From Candidatus Binatus sp. (GTDB lineage: Bacteria > Desulfobacterota > Binatia > Binatales > Binataceae), in assembly GCF_030646925.1 (NCBI RefSeq), contig NZ_JAUSKL010000114.1, positions 1 to 43,253 on the forward strand: 43,253 bases of DNA, written 5' to 3'. Shown here in pieces: positions 7,816-17,870 of the stretch. How positions within the stretch are numbered: position 1 is the stretch's first letter; the number at the start of each line of letters is the position of its first letter. A program made the translations under genes and the position numbers. The notes under the pieces were generated by a model. That model worked only from the letters and a program-made list of their open reading frames with translations, did not search any database and was not told the origin of the DNA.

Positions 7816-9081
7816 CTATGCCGACGCCGGCTTCAGCGTGACGATGTTTTCGCCGCGCACCAGATCGTCGAAGCTTTCGCGCTCGCGGATCACGTGGGCG
7901 TCGGCGCCATCGACGAGAATCTCGGGCGCGCGCGGGCGGCTGTTGTAATTCGACGACATCACAAAACCGTAAGCGCCGGCGCTCATCACGGCGAGCAGAT
8001 CGCCGGATTTGGGCTCGGGCATCTCGCGATCGCGCGCGAAGAAATCGCCGCTCTCGCAGACCGGGCCGACCACATCGGCAGTTACCGAATGTCCGGGCTT
8101 GCGGCGATCGACAGGAATGATGTTGTGATACGCCTCATATAATACGGGACGAATCAGATCATTCATCGCGCCGTCGATCACGACGAATCGCTTCACGTCA
8201 GTTTCCTTGTTGTACAGCACGCGCGTGACGAGGATACCCGCGTTGCCGACGATCACGCGGCCCGGCTCGGTGATTATTTTGAGTCCGAGGCCGGCGATTG
8301 GCTTCAGCAAAGCGGCGGCGTATTCCGACGGCAGGGGCATCGCTTCCTGGTACGGGATGCCGAGGCCGCCGCCCAAGTCGAGGCATTTGAGCATGATACC
8401 GGCGGTGCGCAGCCGGCCAACGATCGCAGCAACCTTCTCGCCCGCTTCGGTGAATGGATCCAGTTCGGAAATCTGCGATCCGATATGCGTGCTGAGGCCG
8501 ACGATTTCGAGATTCTTTAGACTGCGCGCCTCCGCGTAATACTCATCAACCTGCGACAGCGGCACGCCGAATTTGCTGTCGCGATGCCCCGTCGAAATGT
8601 GCGGATGCGTGCCCGGATTGAGATCCGGATTCACCCGCAGGCTCACCGGCGCGCGGCGTTTCATCCTGCCCGCGACTTCGGCGATTCGATGCAGCTCGGG
8701 GCGCGACTCGACGTTGATCATCAGGATGCCGGCTTCGAGCGCGGCCGCGATTTCCTCGTCGGTCTTGCCGACGCCCGAAAAAACGATTTTGCCGGGGTCC
8801 GCGCCGACCCGCAGGCATCGCATCAGCTCGCCGACCGAAACGATATCGAAGCCGGCGCCGAGCGACGCGAACAGTTTCAGGATGCTGAGATTCGACAGCG
8901 CCTTCATCGCGTAGCAAATCAGATGGTCGGTGCCGGCGAAAGCCTCGTCGAAAACGCGGAAGTGACGCCGCAATGTGCGCGCGCTGTAAACGTAAAGCGG
9001 TGTGCCGATTCGAGCCGCGAGATCGGCGATCGATACATCCTCCGCGTAAAGCTGGTCGTCTCGATAATCGAAGTAGTTCAT
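7816..9081 (-). CDS. lysA: Diaminopimelate decarboxylase
   Basis: 421 residues; PLP-dependent fold-type III decarboxylase that makes lysine from meso-DAP. The PLP lysine is in CYAMKALSNL near residue 57. Other blocks are HIGSQI, LDLGGGLGIPY, ITEPGRVIVG and CESGDFFARDR; the last contains the cysteine contributed across the dimer interface. It starts MNYFDYRDDQLYAEDVSI, typical of the family. The gene lies between an LptM-like lipoprotein gene and dapF, as in many proteobacterial lipoprotein-lysA-dapF arrangements. Confidence 0.96.
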   Translation of the reverse strand: MNYFDYRDDQLYAEDVSIADLAARIGTPLYVYSARTLRRHFRVFDEAFAGTDHLICYAMKALSNLSILKLFASLGAGFDIVSVGELMRCLRVGADPGKIVFSGVGKTDEEIAAALEAGILMINVESRPELHRIAEVAGRMKRRAPVSLRVNPDLNPGTHPHISTGHRDSKFGVPLSQVDEYYAEARSLKNLEIVGLSTHIGSQISELDPFTEAGEKVAAIVGRLRTAGIMLKCLDLGGGLGIPYQEAMPLPSEYAAALLKPIAGLGLKIITEPGRVIVGNAGILVTRVLYNKETDVKRFVVIDGAMNDLIRPVLYEAYHNIIPVDRRKPGHSVTADVVGPVCESGDFFARDREMPEPKSGDLLAVMSAGAYGFVMSSNYNSRPRAPEILVDGADAHVIRERESFDDLVRGENIVTLKPASA

Positions 9082-9131
9082 TGGTTCCGGATGCGGCCCT
9101 CTGCGCGCATCGCCACGGTGAGCTGGTGAGC

Positions 9132-9169
9132 GTCGTTTTTATCACACGCGGGCCGTGCGAATAAACGAC
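9132..9169. other. Inverted repeat upstream of lysA
   Basis: GTCGTTT (9132-9138) pairs with AAACGAC (9163-9169) around an inner CACACG/CGTGCG-like arm, in the 114-bp spacer between the lipoprotein gene and lysA. The run of T at 9136-9140 becomes A on the minus transcript, so it does not look like a terminator for lysA-direction transcription. It could be a processing or attenuation hairpin. No lysine-riboswitch consensus is present. Confidence 0.3.
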
Positions 9170-9195
9170 CGCGCACTAGCGGGTGCGGTGGGCGG

Positions 9196-9705
9196 CTAGG
9201 GGAGCTGGGTCGGAGTCGGCAGCATAAAGGTTTCCGGGTTGGGCGGCGGCGGCGGAACTTTGCGGAGAATCGTCACCTCGTTCGACGGCTGGCTGTGATA
9301 GTCATCGGTGGTGTTGGACGTCACCGTGTAACGATACGTCTTGCCGACCTGCGTCGCGTCGTCGGTGATCGTGAAGGTCGGCTGAACCTGGAAGCGGCCC
9401 TGATCGGTGACCGGCACATCGCGGACATTCTGAAACGCGCCGTCCGCTTCGGCGCGCGACACGGTGAAGCCGCTGAGATCGGTGAGTTTGTCGCCGCCGG
9501 CATATTTCTCAGGACGACTCCAGGTCAGGCGGACGCCATTTTTGGCGCTCGCCGCTTGAAGGTCGAGAATTCGTTCGGGCCGTGCGGATTCTGGCGGAAT
9601 CGGCGCCGACTTAACGCCGCATCCGAGCCACGTCAATTCACAGATCGCGACGAGGACCGCGAAATAGAGAAATGCTCTCGATCGATTGATTTCGGTTCTC
9701 GTCAT
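9196..9705 (-). CDS. LptM-like lipoprotein with fibronectin type III-like domain
   Basis: 169 residues. A hydrophobic signal (residues 11-27) leads to a lipobox-like LGC with Cys29. The mature start CGVKSAPIPPE resembles the CGxKGPLxPP motif of LptM (YifL), a small lipoprotein often encoded next to lysA/dapF that assists LPS-translocon (LptDE) assembly. The rest (residues about 45-150) resembles a beta-sandwich: ILDLQAAS...VRLTWSRP...LSGFTVSRA...YRYTVTSNT, the pattern of a fibronectin type III fold. A Pro-rich tail follows. Trp at position -3 of the lipobox is unusual. It sits between argH and lysA on the same strand. The LptM relationship is inferred from motif and position. Confidence 0.72.
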   Translation of the reverse strand: MTRTEINRSRAFLYFAVLVAICELTWLGCGVKSAPIPPESARPERILDLQAASAKNGVRLTWSRPEKYAGGDKLTDLSGFTVSRAEADGAFQNVRDVPVTDQGRFQVQPTFTITDDATQVGKTYRYTVTSNTTDDYHSQPSNEVTILRKVPPPPPNPETFMLPTPTQLP

Positions 9706-9742
9706 TCTTGATTTCGCTCGATTCGTTGCAGGCGCGCGTCCA

Positions 9743-11164
9743 TCATCGCCGTTCGAGTTCCTTGAGACGCCGCCTCACGGTCGAAGGGGCTGGTCCGCCT
9801 TCGATTGTACGCGCCGCGACGGAATTTTCCGCGCGCAGCAGATTGCTCGCGTCGTCGCCGAAAGTAGTTGAATGACGGCGGAGATCTGCCACGCTCAAAT
9901 CCTCGAGCGATTTCCCTGCGCCGATTGCCTCGCGCACGATCGCGCCGACGATCTCGTGCGCCTCGCGAAACGCCATCCCGCGGCTCACGAGATATTCAGC
10001 CAAATCGGTCGCGAGCGCGAAGCCGCCCGCCGCCGCCTTCATCCGCGCGGGCTCGAAAATGAGCGCCGGCCAGAATTTCGCCGTCAGGTCGAGCGCGGGC
10101 TTCAGCGTATCGAGCGCGTCGAACACGCGTTCCTTGTCTTCTTGCAAATCGGAATTGTAGGCGAGTGGCAAGCCTTTCAGCACCGTCAGCATCGCAACCA
10201 GGTCGCCGATGACGCGGCCGGTCTTGCCGCGAATCAATTCGAGCAGATCGGGATTTTTCTTCTGCGGCATCATCGAGCTGCCGGTCGAAAATTCATCGGG
10301 CAGAAGCGCGAAGCCAAATTCGGCGGTCGTCCAGAGAATGATCTCCTCGCACATTCGCGATAGATGAACCGCCGTCAGCGCCGACGCCGAAAGAAAATCC
10401 ACGGCGAAATCGCGATCCGCTACCGCGTCGAGGCTGTTCGCGGTGACCGACTTGAATCCCAGTTCGCGCGCAACCATCCGGCGATCGAGCGGCAGCGTCG
10501 TCGCGGCGAGAGCGCCCGCGCCGAGCGGCATCACGGACATGCGCGCCGCGGTTTGCTCGAATCGTTCGCGATCGCGCGAGAGCATTTCGATGTACGCGAG
10601 CAAATGGTGCGCGAGCGTGATCGGCTGCGCGCGCTGCATATGCGTGTAGCCCGGCATGATCGTCTCGACGTGCCGCTTCGCGACCGCGATTAGAGAACGG
10701 CGCAAATGTTCGATCAGTTCGATCACGGCGGCGATTTCGTCGCGCAGAAAAAGCCGCAAATCCAGTGCGACCTGATCGTTGCGCGAGCGCGCCGTATGCA
10801 ACTTGAGTCCCGGCGCTCCTGCGATCGCGATCAGTCGGCGCTCGATCGCGAGATGAATGTCTTCGTCGGCGATATCAAACTTGAAGCTGCCACTCTCGAT
10901 CTCGACCCGAATCTGCTCGAGACCGCTGATGATCGCGCCCAGCTCGGCAGGCGTCAGCAATCCAACTTTGGCGAGCATCCGCGCATGCGCGATCGAGCCC
11001 AGTATGTCGTGGCGAAAGAGCCGGCGATCGAATGGCAGCGACGCGGTGAAGGCCTCGACCTCCGGCAATCGCGCGCGCGCGAATCGCCCCCGAATCAGGT
11101 TCTTGCCGCTGCCGGCGGGCGCGACGGAACCACGCTTCGGTTTGCGATCGCGCGATTTTTTCAC
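9743..11164 (-). CDS. argH: Argininosuccinate lyase
   Basis: Final step of arginine synthesis: cleaves argininosuccinate to arginine and fumarate. The fumarase/ASL signature GSSMMPQKKNPDLLE is present, with HTARSRNDQVALDLRL and PGYTHMQRAQPI earlier and the C-terminal DLRRHSTTFG. The conserved region begins around IRGRFARARLPEVEAF. The frame stays open to a GTG at 11242, but the first 26 residues there are not typical, so I chose the GTG at 11164 (473 aa); neither has a strong Shine-Dalgarno. It lies downstream of argG and the 58-residue Cys-rich ORF. Confidence 0.93.
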   Translation of the reverse strand: MKKSRDRKPKRGSVAPAGSGKNLIRGRFARARLPEVEAFTASLPFDRRLFRHDILGSIAHARMLAKVGLLTPAELGAIISGLEQIRVEIESGSFKFDIADEDIHLAIERRLIAIAGAPGLKLHTARSRNDQVALDLRLFLRDEIAAVIELIEHLRRSLIAVAKRHVETIMPGYTHMQRAQPITLAHHLLAYIEMLSRDRERFEQTAARMSVMPLGAGALAATTLPLDRRMVARELGFKSVTANSLDAVADRDFAVDFLSASALTAVHLSRMCEEIILWTTAEFGFALLPDEFSTGSSMMPQKKNPDLLELIRGKTGRVIGDLVAMLTVLKGLPLAYNSDLQEDKERVFDALDTLKPALDLTAKFWPALIFEPARMKAAAGGFALATDLAEYLVSRGMAFREAHEIVGAIVREAIGAGKSLEDLSVADLRRHSTTFGDDASNLLRAENSVAARTIEGGPAPSTVRRRLKELERR

Positions 11165-11207
11165 TGTGGGAGAAGCGATCGGAGACGCGAAGTATTTGCG
11201 ATGCGCA

Positions 11208-11384
11208 TCAAGTGGTGGGCCGCAAATGGCACGAGCATCCACGCGCCGCGCAACTCATCGAGCCGTCGGGATGCGTGATGTGAACGTCGAGCTTGTGATG
11301 GCAATGATCGCATTCTCCGGTGCGCGGACGCGGCACCAGCTTCGGCTGCGAGCGCGGCGGCTTGAACTGGAGTACCTTGCCCAC
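11208..11384 (-). CDS. Small Cys/His-rich putative metal-binding protein
   Basis: A 58-codon frame starting GTG at 11384, 7 bp after the argG stop, with AAGGA and GAGG sequences upstream. A basic, Pro-rich front (KPPRSQPKLVPRPR) is followed by CDHCHHKLDVH and CAARGCSCH, giving Cys25, Cys28, Cys45, Cys50 and Cys52 with several His: a plausible one-zinc site. The composition is too ordered for a random frame, and its position inside argG-argH argues that it is expressed. I do not recognise the family. It overlaps the upstream extension of argH, which supports the shorter argH start. Confidence 0.6.
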   Translation of the reverse strand: MGKVLQFKPPRSQPKLVPRPRTGECDHCHHKLDVHITHPDGSMSCAARGCSCHLRPTT

Positions 11385-11391
11385 GACCTCG

Positions 11392-12609
11392 TTAATCCTT
11401 CGCGGTCGCGCGCGCCAATGCGCGAAGCCGCACGCCGGCGAGCCGGATGAAGCCTTCCGCATCGGCCTGATTGTAGCCGCCCGCTTCCTCGAAGCTCGCG
11501 ATTTTCTGATCGTAGAGCGAGTTGGGCGATTTGCGGCCGGCAATCCAGACGCCGCCCTTGAACATCTTCAAGCGCGCGATCCCGTTTACGTTTTTCTGCG
11601 TGTCGTCCACCAGCGCCTGCAACGCCTCTCGCTCCGGGGCAAACCAGTAACCGTAATACACCATTTCGGCGTAGCGCGGGATAAGCGAGTCGCGCAGATG
11701 CATCACTTCGCGATCGAGCGTGAGTTGCTCGACCGCGCGATGCCCGTGAAAGAGCAGGGTCACGCCAGGCGTTTCGTAAACGCCGCGCGACTTGATGCCG
11801 ACGTAGCGGTTCTCGACCATATCGACGCGGCCGATACCGTGGCGGCCCGCGATTTCATTCGCGCGCTCGATTATTCGCGCGGGCGAAAGATGCTCGCCGT
11901 TGATCGCGATCGGATTGCCGTGCGCGTATTCGATCTCGGCGTACTCGGGCTGATTCGGCGCATCTTCGGCGGCGACCGTCAGCCGAAACATGTCGTTGTA
12001 TGGCTCGCGCCACGGATCCTCGAGAATCCCTCCCTCGTAGCTGACGTGCACCAGGTTGCGATCCATCGAGTACGGTTTCTCGGCGGTCACCGGCAACGGG
12101 ATTTTCTTTTGATTGGCGTAGGCGATCATGTCGGCGCGGCCCGTGAACGTCCATTCAGGACGACGCCACGGCGCGATGATTTTCAAATCGGGCGCGAGCC
12201 GCGCAAAAGTCAGCTCGTAGCGAACCTGATCGTTGCCCTTGCCGGTCGCACCATGCGCAACGGCGTCGGCGCCTTCTGCGATCGCAATTTCGACCTGCTT
12301 CTTCGCGATTATTGGCCGCGCGATCGAAGTGCCGAGCAGATAGTAGCCTTCGTACACGGCGTTCGCGCGCATCATCGGAAAAACGAAATCGCGGGCGAAT
12401 TCCTCGCGCAGATTGGAGAGGTAAAATTTGCTTGCGCCGGTCTTGAGCGCCTTTTCTTCGAGGCCTTCGGTCTCCTCGGCCTGCCCGACGTCCGCGCAGT
12501 AGGCGACCACCTCGCAGCCGAACTCGTCCTTGATCCAGCGCAGTATCACCGACGTATCGAGACCGCCGGAGTAGGCCAGCACTACTTTTTTGATCTTCTC
12601 TTGCGCCAC
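11392..12609 (-). CDS. argG: Argininosuccinate synthase
   Basis: 405 residues with the ATP pyrophosphatase loop [11 protein letters not shown] near the N-terminus and the signatures [18 protein letters not shown] and [14 protein letters not shown]. It joins citrulline and aspartate with ATP. I start at GTG 12609, which has AGAGGA four bases upstream and gives the usual family N-terminus; the longer frame runs into argF's C-terminal coding region. It follows argF by about 19 bp and precedes the small Cys-rich ORF and argH. Confidence 0.95.
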   Translation of the reverse strand: MAQEKIKKVVLAYSGGLDTSVILRWIKDEFGCEVVAYCADVGQAEETEGLEEKALKTGASKFYLSNLREEFARDFVFPMMRANAVYEGYYLLGTSIARPIIAKKQVEIAIAEGADAVAHGATGKGNDQVRYELTFARLAPDLKIIAPWRRPEWTFTGRADMIAYANQKKIPLPVTAEKPYSMDRNLVHVSYEGGILEDPWREPYNDMFRLTVAAEDAPNQPEYAEIEYAHGNPIAINGEHLSPARIIERANEIAGRHGIGRVDMVENRYVGIKSRGVYETPGVTLLFHGHRAVEQLTLDREVMHLRDSLIPRYAEMVYYGYWFAPEREALQALVDDTQKNVNGIARLKMFKGGVWIAGRKSPNSLYDQKIASFEEAGGYNQADAEGFIRLAGVRLRALARATAKD

Positions 12610-12628
12610 GATTCCTCTGCGAAACGCC

Positions 12629-13612
12629 TCAGTGATCCTTCTTGAAACGCCGCAAGTCCGGCGATGGGGCAATCCGCAAAATGTCGGGCCGCAACAGCCA
12701 GACCATCACGGCTTTTTGCGCGTGCAAACGATTCTCTGCCTGATCGAGCACGACCGAGCGCGGGCCGTCGATCACGTCGTCGGTGATTTCCTCGCCGCGA
12801 TGCGCCGGCAGACAATGCATCACGATCGCGTCCTTTCGCGCATGCTTCAACAGCGCGTCGTTAACCTGGAAGCCCTTGAAATCGCGCCGCCGCTGCGCCG
12901 CCTCTTTCTCGCGGCCCATCGAGGTCCACGTGTCGGTGTACACCACGTCGGCGTCGGTGACCGCCTCGACCGGATTGTCGCTGATGGTGCCGCTTTCGTC
13001 GTTGCGAAGGAGCTCCACGAAACTTTTTTCAGGCTCATAGCCCTTCGGACACGCGAGTCGCAGTTCAAATCCCGCGAGCGACGCCGCTTCGATCCAGCTC
13101 TGCGCGAGGTTGAATCCGTCGCCGACGAACGCAACCCGAAGTTTGCTCAAGTCGCGGCCAAATCGCTCCTGCATCGTGAGGAGATCGGCGAGCAACTGGC
13201 ATGGATGAAGCAAGTCGGTGAGGCCATTGATCACCGGCACCGTCGATTCGCGCGCCAACTCGACCGCAGTCTCGTGCGAGAACGTGCGAATCATGATCAG
13301 ATCGACGCATCGCGCCATGTTGCGCGCGACATCCTTGACCGATTCACGCTCGCCGATCCCGATATCGTTGGGCGCGAGATAAATCGCGTGGCCGCCGAGC
13401 TGCGCCATCCCGGTCTCGAACGTGATCCGCGTGCGCAGCGACGGCTTTTGAAAAATCATCGCCAGCGTTTTGCCGCGCAGATACGGATGCTCGATACCGA
13501 TTTTCAACTCGGCCTTGAGGCGCGCGCCAAGTGCGAGCAGGCCCGCCAGTTCGGCCTCGCTGAGCGAGCTGAAATCGAGAAAGTCGCGCTTGGTCTGCGT
13601 GGCGGCGTTCAC
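12629..13612 (-). CDS. argF: Ornithine carbamoyltransferase
   Basis: 327 residues. Carbamoyl-phosphate loop [18 protein letters not shown] and the ornithine-binding [11 protein letters not shown] are all intact, as is [12 protein letters not shown]. It makes citrulline from ornithine and carbamoyl phosphate. The start is GTG at 13612, overlapping the argD stop as GTGA, so translation is probably coupled; the long upstream frame extension is shadow of argD. Standard OTC length. Confidence 0.95.
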   Translation of the reverse strand: MNAATQTKRDFLDFSSLSEAELAGLLALGARLKAELKIGIEHPYLRGKTLAMIFQKPSLRTRITFETGMAQLGGHAIYLAPNDIGIGERESVKDVARNMARCVDLIMIRTFSHETAVELARESTVPVINGLTDLLHPCQLLADLLTMQERFGRDLSKLRVAFVGDGFNLAQSWIEAASLAGFELRLACPKGYEPEKSFVELLRNDESGTISDNPVEAVTDADVVYTDTWTSMGREKEAAQRRRDFKGFQVNDALLKHARKDAIVMHCLPAHRGEEITDDVIDGPRSVVLDQAENRLHAQKAVMVWLLRPDILRIAPSPDLRRFKKDH

Positions 13613-14808
13613 TTCGCGACCGGCACCGTCGTGAGCGCGTTTTCGATAATCGCGAGGCCCGCGTCGGCTTCTTCGCGCGTGAGATTGAGCGGCGGCAGCA
13701 AGCGCAAAACATTGCCCGCGGTGCCGTTGACCAGCAAACGATCCTTCACGCACGCATCGACGATCGGGCGCGCGTCATGCTTCAGCACCACGCCGATGAT
13801 CATGCCGAGGCCGCGCACTTCGACGATCCGATCGCAGGTCTTCGCGAATTTGCCGAGCCGCTCGAGCATGTACGCGCCGACCGTCGCGGCGTTATCCATC
13901 ACGCCGTCCTGCTCGAGGGCGTCGAGCACCGCGAGCGCCGCCGCGCACGCGACCGGGTTGCCGCCAAAGGTGCTGCCGTGACTGCCGGGCGTAAAGCTCG
14001 CGCCGATTTCCGGACGCGCGATCATCGCGCCGATCGGCAGTCCGCCGCCGAGCGCCTTGGCCAGCGTCACGATGTCGGGCTTGATGCCCGCGTGCTCGTA
14101 CGCGAAGAATTTGCCGGTGCGGCCGATGCCGGTTTGCACTTCGTCGAGAATCAGCAGCACGTTGTTGCGATCGCACCATTCGCGCATCCGCTTCAGGTAA
14201 TCGTTGTGCGGGACGACGACGCCACCCTCGCCCTGAATCGGTTCAATCAGGATGCCGACAGTCTGGTCCTGGCGCGCCTTGTCGAACGCCGCGACATCGT
14301 CGAACGGCACGAGCCTGAACCCGGGCATCAGCGGATGAAATCCCTGGTGATATTTTTCCTGGCCGGTGGCGCTCAAAGTCGCGAGCGTGCGGCCGTGGAA
14401 TGAACCGAGCGTCGCGAGAATTTCGAAACGTCCGCCGCCTTCGTTGCTGCCCCATCGACGCGCGAGCTTGATCGCGGCCTCGTTGGCCTCGGCGCCCGAG
14501 TTGCCCAGAAATACTTTGCCTCCGCCGAATCGATTTGCGAGCCGCTCGAGCAAGCGCGCCGTCGGTTCGGTGTGAAATACATTCGAGACGTGAGTGAGCT
14601 TTTCGGCCTGCTCCTTGATCGCGCGAACCACGCGCGGATGGCCGTGGCCGAGACTGGTGACGGCCAAGCCGCAAAAGAAATCGAGAAAGCGATTGCCGTC
14701 CGCATCATATAGATAGGAGCCGTGACCGCGCGCGAAGGCGAGCGGCAGACATCCGTAAACATCGACCATGTTTCGATGCGCGAGTTCGATGATTTCAGTA
14801 TTGTTCAT
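13609..14808 (-). CDS. argD: Acetylornithine aminotransferase
   Basis: 399 residues, class III PLP aminotransferase. Blocks: ARGHGSYLYDADGNRFLDFFCG, GNSGAEANEAAIKLAR, FHGRTLATLSATG, LILDEVQTGIGRTGKFFAYEH and the PLP lysine in TLAKALGGGLPIGAM. It converts N-acetylglutamate semialdehyde to N-acetylornithine and may also serve as succinyl-DAP aminotransferase in lysine synthesis, which would suit its neighbours. Follows argB by about 27 bp and overlaps argF by 4 bp. Confidence 0.94.
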   Translation of the reverse strand: MNNTEIIELAHRNMVDVYGCLPLAFARGHGSYLYDADGNRFLDFFCGLAVTSLGHGHPRVVRAIKEQAEKLTHVSNVFHTEPTARLLERLANRFGGGKVFLGNSGAEANEAAIKLARRWGSNEGGGRFEILATLGSFHGRTLATLSATGQEKYHQGFHPLMPGFRLVPFDDVAAFDKARQDQTVGILIEPIQGEGGVVVPHNDYLKRMREWCDRNNVLLILDEVQTGIGRTGKFFAYEHAGIKPDIVTLAKALGGGLPIGAMIARPEIGASFTPGSHGSTFGGNPVACAAALAVLDALEQDGVMDNAATVGAYMLERLGKFAKTCDRIVEVRGLGMIIGVVLKHDARPIVDACVKDRLLVNGTAGNVLRLLPPLNLTREEADAGLAIIENALTTVPVAK

Positions 14809-14835
14809 CGCGATTCCACATTGCTCATGCCTTGG

Positions 14836-15783
14836 CTAACTGTTTGCTCTGCGACCGTTCGATGCTCGGCGCGAATTGGCCGAGAGGTCCGATACTTTCG
14901 CGCGCCGCGCGACGACTTCGGTGCCGATTCCGGCGCGAGTGAAAATCTCAAGCAGCACGGCGTGCCTCACGCGGCCGTCGATAATATGCGTCTTCGCGAC
15001 GCCCTTGCTGAGCGCGTCGATGCAGCATTCGACCTTCGGGATCATCCCTTCGTGAATCACGCCGCGCGCGATCAGCCGTTTCGCCTCGGCCGCATCGAGC
15101 GTCGGCAGCAATTTGCCGTTTTGATCCTTCACGCCTTCGACGTCGCTCAGCAGAATCAATTTCTCCGCCTTGAGCGACGCGGCGATTTCGCCCGCGACGA
15201 CATCCGCGTTGATATTGTAGGTCTCGCCGTCGCTGCCAAATCCGGTCGGCGCGATCACCGGTATGAAATTGTTGGCCTCGAGCGTGCGCAACAATTCCGG
15301 ATTCACGCGGTCAACTTCGCCGACCAATCCGATATCGACGCGGCTGCGTTTGCCGTTTTCGTCGGTGACGACCATGCGCATCTTGCGCGATCTGATCAGG
15401 TCGCCATCCTTGCCCGAGAGTCCAACCGCGCGGCCGCCGTTGCGTGAAATCGTCGCGACGATATCCTTATTGATTCGCTGCAGGACCATCTCGGCGGCTT
15501 CCATCGTGGCCGGATCGGTCACGCGCATCCCGCGCACAAAACGCGACTTGAGGCCGAGCTTGCCGATCAGTTCGGTGATTTGCGGACCGCCGCCATGCAC
15601 CACGATCGGATTGATCCCGACCAAGTCGAGCAGCACCACCTCTTGCGCGAAACTTTCGCGCAGTTCCGGCGTCAGCATCGCATGGCCGCCGTACTTGATC
15701 ACAAAAGTTTTGCCGCGAAAGCGCCGGATATACGGCAGCGCCTCGATTAGCATTTCGGCGCGCTGGTGGATGGTGTCTTTCAC
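14836..15783 (-). CDS. argB: Acetylglutamate kinase
   Basis: About 315 residues from the GTG at 15783 (VKDTIHQRAEMLIEALPYIRRF), which matches the family start better than the ATG at 15831. Visible: KYGGHAM (phosphate-binding Lys/Gly), VVHGGGPQIT, FIPVIAPTGFG, YNINADVVAGEIA and LLSDVEGVKD. It phosphorylates N-acetylglutamate, the regulated step of arginine synthesis. A short Arg/Ser-rich tail (RRASNGRRANS) exceeds the usual end. It heads the argBDFGH series; the 128-bp spacer to hslU probably holds its promoter, but I cannot define one securely. Confidence 0.93.
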   Translation of the reverse strand: MKDTIHQRAEMLIEALPYIRRFRGKTFVIKYGGHAMLTPELRESFAQEVVLLDLVGINPIVVHGGGPQITELIGKLGLKSRFVRGMRVTDPATMEAAEMVLQRINKDIVATISRNGGRAVGLSGKDGDLIRSRKMRMVVTDENGKRSRVDIGLVGEVDRVNPELLRTLEANNFIPVIAPTGFGSDGETYNINADVVAGEIAASLKAEKLILLSDVEGVKDQNGKLLPTLDAAEAKRLIARGVIHEGMIPKVECCIDALSKGVAKTHIIDGRVRHAVLLEIFTRAGIGTEVVARRAKVSDLSANSRRASNGRRANS

Positions 15784-15911
15784 GGTGTGGGGCTGGTCCT
15801 CTGAAAAAAGAAAATCAAAACAGTATTGCACGCGCGGCGCAATCGCTCCGCCGGCTAATTAATTCGACTCGGCCGGTCACGCCTCTCCCGTATCGAGGCG
15901 AGCGAAGCAAA

Positions 15912-17282
15912 TCACAGAATATAGCGCGAGAGATCCTCGTCCTCGACGATTGCGTCGAGGCGCCCGTGCACGTAGTCAGCATCGATTGTGAGTTCGTGAT
16001 CGTGCATCTCGGGCGCGTTGAACGACAACTCTTCGAGCAGGCGCTCGAGGATCGTGTGCAGGCGGCGCGCGCCGATATTTTCCGAACGTCCGTTGACCTT
16101 GGCCGCGATATCCGCGAGCACGCCGACGCCTTCGGCGGTGAACGCAATCCGCACGCCCTCGGTCGCGAGCAACGCGACGTATTGGCGGGTCAGCGCGTTC
16201 TCGGGCTCGGTCAGGATGCGGATGAAATCCTCGCGAGTGAGCGCTTTCAGCTCGACGCGAATCGGAAAGCGGCCCTGAAATTCCGGAATCAGGTCCGACG
16301 GCTTCGAGGTGTGAAACGCGCCCGACGCGACGAACAATATATGATCGGTCTTGACCGCGCCGTACTTGGTGTTGACCGTCGAGCCCTCGACGATCGGCAG
16401 CAAGTCGCGCTGCACGCCGGCCCGCGAGACGTCCGGACCGTGCGCGTCGCGCGCCGCAATCTTGTCGATCTCGTCGATAAACACGATGCCCGATTGCTCC
16501 GCGCGCTGAATCGCTTCCTGCGCGACGCTTTCCATATCGACCAGCCGCGCCGCCTCTTCCTGGATCAGCAATTCCATCGCCTCGGGAATCTTGACCTTGC
16601 GGTTGCGCGTTTTCTTCGGCATCAACTGATTCATCAGGTCCTTCATGTTGAGGCCCATCTCTTCCATCCCTTGCGGGGTGAAAACCTCGACCATCGGCGA
16701 GGCGTTCGCGCTGACTTCGAGTTCCACTTCGCGATCGTCCAGATGCCCATCGCGGAGCAGCTTGCGCAATTTTTCGCGCGTGTCCTTGTGCGAGTCGCTG
16801 GCGACCGGCTCGATATGCCCGTCCGGCGTGATACCCGCCGCCCTGCGCACCTTGGTCGGCGCGGGAAACAGGATATCGAGCAGGCGTTCTTCGGCGCTTT
16901 CGCGCGCCTTCACCGCGACCCGTTCGCGCGCTTCCTCGCGCACCATCTTGACCGAGATTTCGACGAGATCGCGGATCATCGATTCGACGTCGCGGCCCAC
17001 GTAGCCGACTTCGGTGTAGCGCGAGGCTTCAACTTTAATGAACGGCGCTTGCGCGAGTTTGGCGAGCCGCCGCGCGATTTCGGTCTTGCCGACGCCGGTC
17101 GGCCCGATCATCAGGATGTTCTTCGGCGCGATTTCGTCGCGCAACTCGGGCGCGACATTCTGCCTGCGCCAGCGATTGCGCAGCGCGATCGCCACGGCGC
17201 GCTTGGCTTCGTGCTGGCCGATAATGTAGCGGTCGAGCTCGGAGACAATCTCGCGCGGGGTCATTACTTGTGGAACTGACAT
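15912..17282 (-). CDS. hslU: HslU ATPase subunit of the HslVU protease
   Basis: 456 residues, full length. N-terminal [17 protein letters not shown], Walker [16 protein letters not shown], Walker [13 protein letters not shown], Sensor-1 region FVASGAF, and the C-terminal tail ending DLSRYIL, which inserts into HslV to activate it. The pore segment [13 protein letters not shown] is present. An intermediate I-domain lies between the Walker motifs. It unfolds substrates for HslV in the cytosol. It begins 30 bp after hslV. Confidence 0.97.
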   Translation of the reverse strand: MSVPQVMTPREIVSELDRYIIGQHEAKRAVAIALRNRWRRQNVAPELRDEIAPKNILMIGPTGVGKTEIARRLAKLAQAPFIKVEASRYTEVGYVGRDVESMIRDLVEISVKMVREEARERVAVKARESAEERLLDILFPAPTKVRRAAGITPDGHIEPVASDSHKDTREKLRKLLRDGHLDDREVELEVSANASPMVEVFTPQGMEEMGLNMKDLMNQLMPKKTRNRKVKIPEAMELLIQEEAARLVDMESVAQEAIQRAEQSGIVFIDEIDKIAARDAHGPDVSRAGVQRDLLPIVEGSTVNTKYGAVKTDHILFVASGAFHTSKPSDLIPEFQGRFPIRVELKALTREDFIRILTEPENALTRQYVALLATEGVRIAFTAEGVGVLADIAAKVNGRSENIGARRLHTILERLLEELSFNAPEMHDHELTIDADYVHGRLDAIVEDEDLSRYIL

Positions 17283-17312
17283 CAGGTTACGACGCCACGA
17301 TGCGTCAAGAAA

Positions 17313-17870
17313 TTAAATCTCCTCGATCACAAATTGATCGTTGGTGTAAACACAAATCTCCGAGGCTATCTTGAGCGAACTTTCGGCGATTTGGCGAGCG
17401 CTCATGCCGTTACCATGCCGCACCAGCGCGCGCGCTGCCGAGAGTGCGAAATTGCCGCCCGAGCCGATCGCCAGGATGCCGTCGTCGGGCTCGAGCACGT
17501 CACCCACGCCAGAAATCAGCAGCGAGCTTTCCTGATCCGCGACGATGAGCATCGCCTCGAGCCGGCGCAGTATTCGATCGGTGCGCCAATCCTTCGCGAG
17601 TTCGACCGCCGCGCGGCGCAGCACGCCATTGTACTCCTGCAGCTTCGATTCGAATTTGTCGAACAGCGTGAGCCCGTCGGCGGTCGAGCCGGCGAATCCG
17701 CCGATCACGCGATCCTGATGCAGCCGGCGAACCTTTCGCGCGGTGCCTTTCATGATGGTCTGGCCGACGCTCACCTGCCCGTCACCCGCCATCACCACGT
17801 GCCCGCTATGGCGCACGCACAAAATGGTGGTGTGGCGAAAAATCTCGGCGTCACGCTCGCGGATGGGCAC
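17313..17870 (-). CDS. hslV: HslV peptidase subunit
   Basis: 185 residues. The catalytic N-terminal threonine is in [11 protein letters not shown], so the mature enzyme would begin at Thr14 after removal of a 13-residue leader, as in HslV forms with a propeptide. [23 protein letters not shown] and [18 protein letters not shown] are the family core, and [14 protein letters not shown] matches the C-terminal half. The gene overlaps xerC by 20 bp. Start alternatives within the leader exist and would not change the mature protein. Confidence 0.96.
   Translation of the reverse strand: MPIRERDAEIFRHTTILCVRHSGHVVMAGDGQVSVGQTIMKGTARKVRRLHQDRVIGGFAGSTADGLTLFDKFESKLQEYNGVLRRAAVELAKDWRTDRILRRLEAMLIVADQESSLLISGVGDVLEPDDGILAIGSGGNFALSAARALVRHGNGMSARQIAESSLKIASEICVYTNDQFVIEEI

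Noticed and set aside
9082-9195. Lysine riboswitch ahead of lysA
   Set aside because: Only a simple inverted repeat is present; no L-box consensus and the spacer is too short.
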